The translations under genes and the position numbers were made by a program. 64,000 nt of DNA, taken from positions 37,572,001 to 37,636,000 of the forward strand of contig NC_059503.1 in the NCBI RefSeq assembly GCF_914767665.1, written 5' to 3'. This stretch comes from Harmonia axyridis (lineage: Eukaryota > Arthropoda > Insecta > Coleoptera > Coccinellidae). The notes under the pieces were generated by a model. It was not told the DNA's origin. It did no database searches and saw only the letters and a list, made by a program, of their open reading frames with translations. Each line of letters starts with the position of its first letter. The stretch's first letter is position 1. Positions 59,973 through 64,000 of this stretch are shown in pieces.

Positions 59973-62421
59973 ATGGCTTTTAAAGCCTTATTCAAAGATA
60001 TTAATCTTATATCATGGAATTCCAACGGTATTACTAATAAAGTTAATGAACTGGAAGCCCTAACTAACGAAATTAAGGTCGAAATAATTTGCATAAAAAA
60101 ATCCAAATTGAATAAACGTAAACCTCCTAAAATCCGAAACTTTCACTATATCAATAAACCGAAAAATATCGGAGGAGGCCTCATCATTTACTACAAAAAA
60201 CATTTGAAACCTATTGAAATACAAACTCAAACTGTGAATTCCGAGTCCCAAGCAATTAAGATAAACGATCTAACAATTGTAAATTTCTATAACGGTCACC
60301 AAACTCCATTAGACACTGACGAACTAGACTACCTGATGAATCTTGACGAAAGGGTAATAATAGCCGGTGACTACAACTGTCGAAATAGTACCTGGAATTG
60401 TACTACTTCCAACACCAACGGCAACCTTTTGAAAAGATACTTGGATCTTACAAATTACATCTTAAATTTTCCAAGAAATTCATATACGTATTATCCTAAA
60501 AACCACAATACACCGTCAACAATAGACCTAATGACAACCAAAAACATAACAATAACCCAACCCTTCACAATTCAAGAATTAGACTCTGATCACTTTCCCG
60601 TATTAACGATCATATCCAAATCTAACTCTTCTTCTTTGCCAAAACCTAAAGCTACATACTATACAGACTGGAAGAAATTCAAAGAACTAATTAATCAAAA
60701 CGTAAAAATGAATAACAACCTCCACACAACGGACGACATCGACAATTGCATTAGGCAACTAACCAAAATCATTCAACAATGTTTACACCATTCCACGATT
60801 ACAACTAACATGCAGAAGTACCACTATTTAAAGATTCCACCTCACGTTCAAGAACTAATTAAAACTAAAAATAAATTACGCAAAAGACTCCAGCGAAATC
60901 ATTGTAAGAGCTTGTTTCAACAGTATAAGGACTCAGTGAATCTTGTGAGGGCAACGCTAAACTCGCTAAAAACCGAAGAATGGGAAAAATTCACAAAAAA
61001 TTTAACCAACTCTGATGAAATGTGGAGGATTGCTCGATCGTTGAAAAACAACTCTAATCCCAGTGGAATTTCCACATTGCACGGACCTCATGGTTTGATT
61101 TTCGACGGAAAAAGTAAGGCTGAACATATATTCCTCTCTCCTCTAGACCACTCAACTTCCCCCAATAAAATAAGACAAATAATTGAGGCATTGAAAACTA
61201 AAAAAGCACCCGGAGAAGATAGAATCAGTAATCTAACTCTGAAACATCTTCCGAGGAAAGCTATAGTACAGCTCAATTATATCTTTAATAGCTGTCTAAA
61301 ACTTTGTTATTTTCCGAACTATTGGAAAAACGCGATAGTCCTCTCCTTTCCTAAACCTAAAAAGGACCCAAAATTTGCATCCAACTACCGCCCCATAAGC
61401 TTATTGCCAACAATGTCAAAAGTTTTTGAAAAAATTATTTTGAATAACATTAAAGACCACGAAAATGATACTAACGAAATAATAGACGAACAATACGGAT
61501 TTAGAACATCCCATAGCACGGTTCTACAACTAGCAACTATCACAGACCTAATAACAAAAAATTTCAATTATAAAAAGATCACTGCTATGCTGAATTTAGA
61601 CATTGAAAAAGCTTTTGACACTGTGTGGCATAATGGTCTCATTTACAAGCTCCTTATGACCAAACTCCCTCCACATATAATCAAAATTATCCACTCCTAT
61701 CTACAGGGTCGAACATACCAAGTAAGAGTAGAAAAAATTCTTTCAACCAAATATTCAATTTCTGCAGGAGTTCCACAGGGAGGATTGTTATCTCCAACCC
61801 TCAATTACTACATTAATGACATTTCAAAAACTCCCCAGACAAAAATAAAAATTTTCGCAGAAGACACGGCTAAACTTTCGGAATCATCAGACCCAAATTA
61901 TGCCAACTAATATATTCAAGCTCATGTAAATGAACTAGAAAAATATTATAACAAATGGAAAATTAAAATTAACGCCAAAAAAACAACTCTAACACACTTC
62001 ACCCAAAAACGCAAAACTCCACCAATCAGTTACAAGGTAAAATTCAACGGCGAGTTAATCCACATTAAAAATTCGGTTAAATATCTAGGGGTAACTAGCT
62101 GAAAAATTATCTTTCAATGAGCATTTAGGTAACATTTCACAAAAATGTTACACAATTCTTAACAAAATTTACCCATTGATCAGTAAACACAGCAAACTCA
62201 GCCGGAAATCCAAACTTCGGGTTTTTAAACAAGAAATTAGGCCAGCATTCTTGTATGCGAATCGAATTTGGAGCAAAATTTCAGATACTAATTACAAAAA
62301 ACTTCAACGACTACAAAACAAATTTTTGAGAATCATACTCAACAAAAATAGATACACATCAATCAAACAACTTCATGAACTGGGACAAACTGAAACCATT
62401 CAGGAAACAATAACTAAATAA
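59973..62421 (+). pseudogene. Jockey ORF2: endonuclease and reverse transcriptase, inactivated
   Basis: ATG at 59973 (MAFKALFKDINLISWNSNGI); open for 645 codons to 61910, then in pieces to 62421. Endonuclease: ISWNSNGI (Asn), IICIKKSKLNK where relatives have a catalytic Glu (CISETK type), so this residue is changed to Lys; VIIAGDYNCRNSTWN; STIDLMTT...DSDHFPVL. RT: TKKAPGEDRISNLTLKHLPR, VLSFPKPKKDPKFASNYRPI, QYGFRTSHSTVLQLA, LDIEKAFDTVWHNGLIYKL, GVPQGGLLSPTLNYYIND and KIFAEDTAKL, where Glu replaces an Asp of the YADD box. Both enzyme sites are therefore damaged, besides the stop at 61908. The C-terminal part (VKYLGVTS, 62,080; IRPAFLYANRIWSK) is still recognisable. Confidence 0.85.
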
Positions 62422-62590
62422 ACTAAAAAGTTTTTCAACCTTAAAACAAATAAACTAGACAAAACAAAATACTTAGGAACGACAACGTCTCAAAACACCA
62501 ACATTAAATTGAAACATAGGCTGATACATCATTATTTAATACTTACATGACCAAACGACTAATCTATCAACATTTATCCCACCGGAGATG

Positions 62591-62838
62591 AATATGTTTT
62601 TTTTTATTGACTCCACACACCTCTTGTAAAAAATTAATCGCAAATAAATTTAGAAACCAAAAACATTGTACATAATTATAATATTAGATAATATCAATGA
62701 TCAGGTGCTAATACGTAACCTATTATTTAAGCGATTACCTCTTGTATATTTCCCCTTGTAAATAGCCTTGTATGTATAGTTTAAGAAAATTTATAATAAA
62801 ACGCTGAAAAGCAAAAAAAAAATATGTTTTTTTTATTG
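62591..62838 (+). mobile_element. 5'-truncated LINE 3' end (about 210 bp) with 18-bp target duplication
   Basis: AATATG(T)9ATTG at 62591-62609 and AATATG(T)8ATTG at 62821-62838 bracket a stretch ending ATAATAAAACGCTGAAAAGC plus A10. A direct repeat of this length and a poly-A tail are the marks of target-primed reverse transcription. Alternatively the stretch is the Jockey's own 3' UTR and the repeat is chance in A/T-rich sequence. Confidence 0.55.
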
Positions 62839-64000
62839 TTTACATTCAGTTCCCTCGAAGGACGGAAGATACGAGAATACTCTTGTTGATGATACCTGGA
62901 GAGTAGGCAGATTGAGACCCTGGCGTAAAGTCAACGGTTCTTGAGAATGGCTCCAAAATCGGAGCCGAAACGTCGAACACGACAAAATATTATATAATTT
63001 TCTCAGTCCGGACCTGCGCTATCGACAAGTCATCAGGTGCAAATATTAGACATTGACCTATACTCATTCCCTCAAATTTTCATGAAGATCTATGCAGGCG
63101 TTCCAAAAGTTATGCCGATTGGAAGTTTTTGATAAAATACATATGTATCTCATAAACTAATATAGTTAGGACATGTTTCGAGCACTGATTCAGACTCACC
63201 AAAATGTCCTGCATCTGTCCTGAAAGCCTGTCCAATTATTCGCGAAACACCCTGTATATCCTAGTGGATTAAATTAAAGGATCAAAATAATATTCGGAAT
63301 TTTTAGCGATTTTTCAAATGGCTGTTTTTTTTTATAACAATGGTTGTATCTCAATAGAAAAAAAACTTTTTGAAGCTCGAAGTTTATAGTTTAGAGATCT
63401 GATGATGGAAAAATTTTTCAAAGAACGTGTACCACTCTGTTGTTATATCAGTTCAGTAGTTGGTAGAAATGTATTATAGAAAGAGTTCAAATTGTCTATG
63501 GTTTGATACAATTCTGTGACTGTAAGTAAAAATAGAATATGACACTGTTACTGCAACTAGTCAACTCATCTTATTTTCTTTGTTTTCCTTTTATTATTAG
63601 CATTCATTCAAGACCCGTCCGTGCATATGGACATTTCATACAGATTTCCACTCGCTCTTTCGTTGTGTTAAACGCAATATTTTCTTTTCATAAACATTTT
63701 CGAGTCGACTCTATTTTCAAGAACAATACCGTTTCTTCGGTTGTGCGAGATTGAGTGTTCCGTCTACCACCCGTTCGACGGCGAAGATCTATCAGCCAAG
63801 GACATTTCATGGACTTTCCTTTACCAAGGTAGGCAGAAATCATTTCTCCACGAATTTCAATTTTCGGTCCTTCGCTACTTTTTTCATATTAAGGCCCTTG
63901 TCGTGCCATATTGGTCCAATCGAGCCGAATATTTGAACCTTATTTCTAAATTCTTTTGATTGGGAAACTCTGAATTTAATTCATTTCATTTCCATATTGT
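62839..64000. other. unclassified repeats at the window end
   Basis: Contains a stem-loop followed by GAAAC (62949-62971), discussed as a possible hammerhead-like motif, and the phrase CGAAACACCCTGTATA (63241-63256), which resembles termini of common insect repeats. A small coding-like stretch at 63741-63830 (CEIECSVYHPFDGEDLSAKD) ends at AAG|GTAGGC. No gene can be called. Confidence 0.35.

Larger units (their letters stand above)
57785..62590 (+). mobile_element. Jockey-type LINE, near full length, inactive
   Basis: ORF1 with CCHC knuckles is followed by ORF2 with endonuclease and RT, but stops and shifts occur in both. A PIF-like MITE (58680-59516) cuts ORF1. The exact 5' edge is uncertain; the 3' edge is either 62590 or the poly-A at 62820. 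Confidence 0.7.

Overview
The window is animal DNA, almost certainly from an insect. It is A+T-rich, has introns with GT..AG borders, and holds piggyBac, P-type (THAP), hAT (BED finger), PIF/Harbinger, Tc1, Gypsy, Penelope-like and many non-LTR retrotransposon sequences. I could not fix the insect order. I see no intact host gene, rRNA, tRNA, CRISPR or bacterial feature. The window is a transposon graveyard in which elements are nested inside one another.

Left part (1-5,200): an RTE-type LINE scrap, a Tc1-like element (875-2508) sitting in a (TA)n tract, and three adjoining LINE fragments. Second block (5,205-19,545): a minus-strand LINE (here LINE-A) is cut at a TTAA by a piggyBac element (7294-19025). 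The piggyBac transposase frame is cut by a plus-strand LINE with two ORFs (LINE-L, 8131-17280). The PHD-like finger of that LINE's ORF1 is cut by a Gypsy element of CsRn1 type (8437-13285). Third block (19,546-38,130): more LINEs (K, B, C, an I-clade copy and D), a minus-strand Gypsy of Mag type with two identical 142-bp LTRs (23140-27629), a possible LTR fragment, a short TIR element and an 840-bp PIF-like MITE.

Middle (38,143-40,590): the only stretch not clearly made of a named transposon. It has a broken three-exon gene with a DUF4806-like domain and a broken gag-like gene. From 40,813 a Penelope-like element (GIY-YIG nuclease end) begins. It is split by a PIF/Harbinger element (41344-49312, TSD TTA), whose transposase and antisense MADF-BESS gene are interlocked through each other's introns. 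Inside that element lies a second TIR element (43316-49161, TSD TAA) carrying a dead THAP/P-type transposase and a tandem-repeat field. A hAT element (49317-57587, TSD AGCCTTAC) landed across the right-hand TSD of the Harbinger and itself holds LINE-F and LINE-G. The Penelope sequence then resumes (57596), followed by a Jockey-type LINE (57,785 to about 62,590) with a second PIF-like MITE, and finally unclassified repeats.

The frames rejoin across insertions in at least four places: piggyBac across LINE-L, LINE-L ORF1 across Gypsy, the hAT BED finger across LINE-F, and LINE-A across piggyBac. The order of insertion can therefore be read directly. Apparently intact long frames are the LINE-L ORF2, the CsRn1-type Gypsy frame, the Mag-type Gypsy frame and the LINE-F ORF2. 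Almost all other coding sequence is broken.
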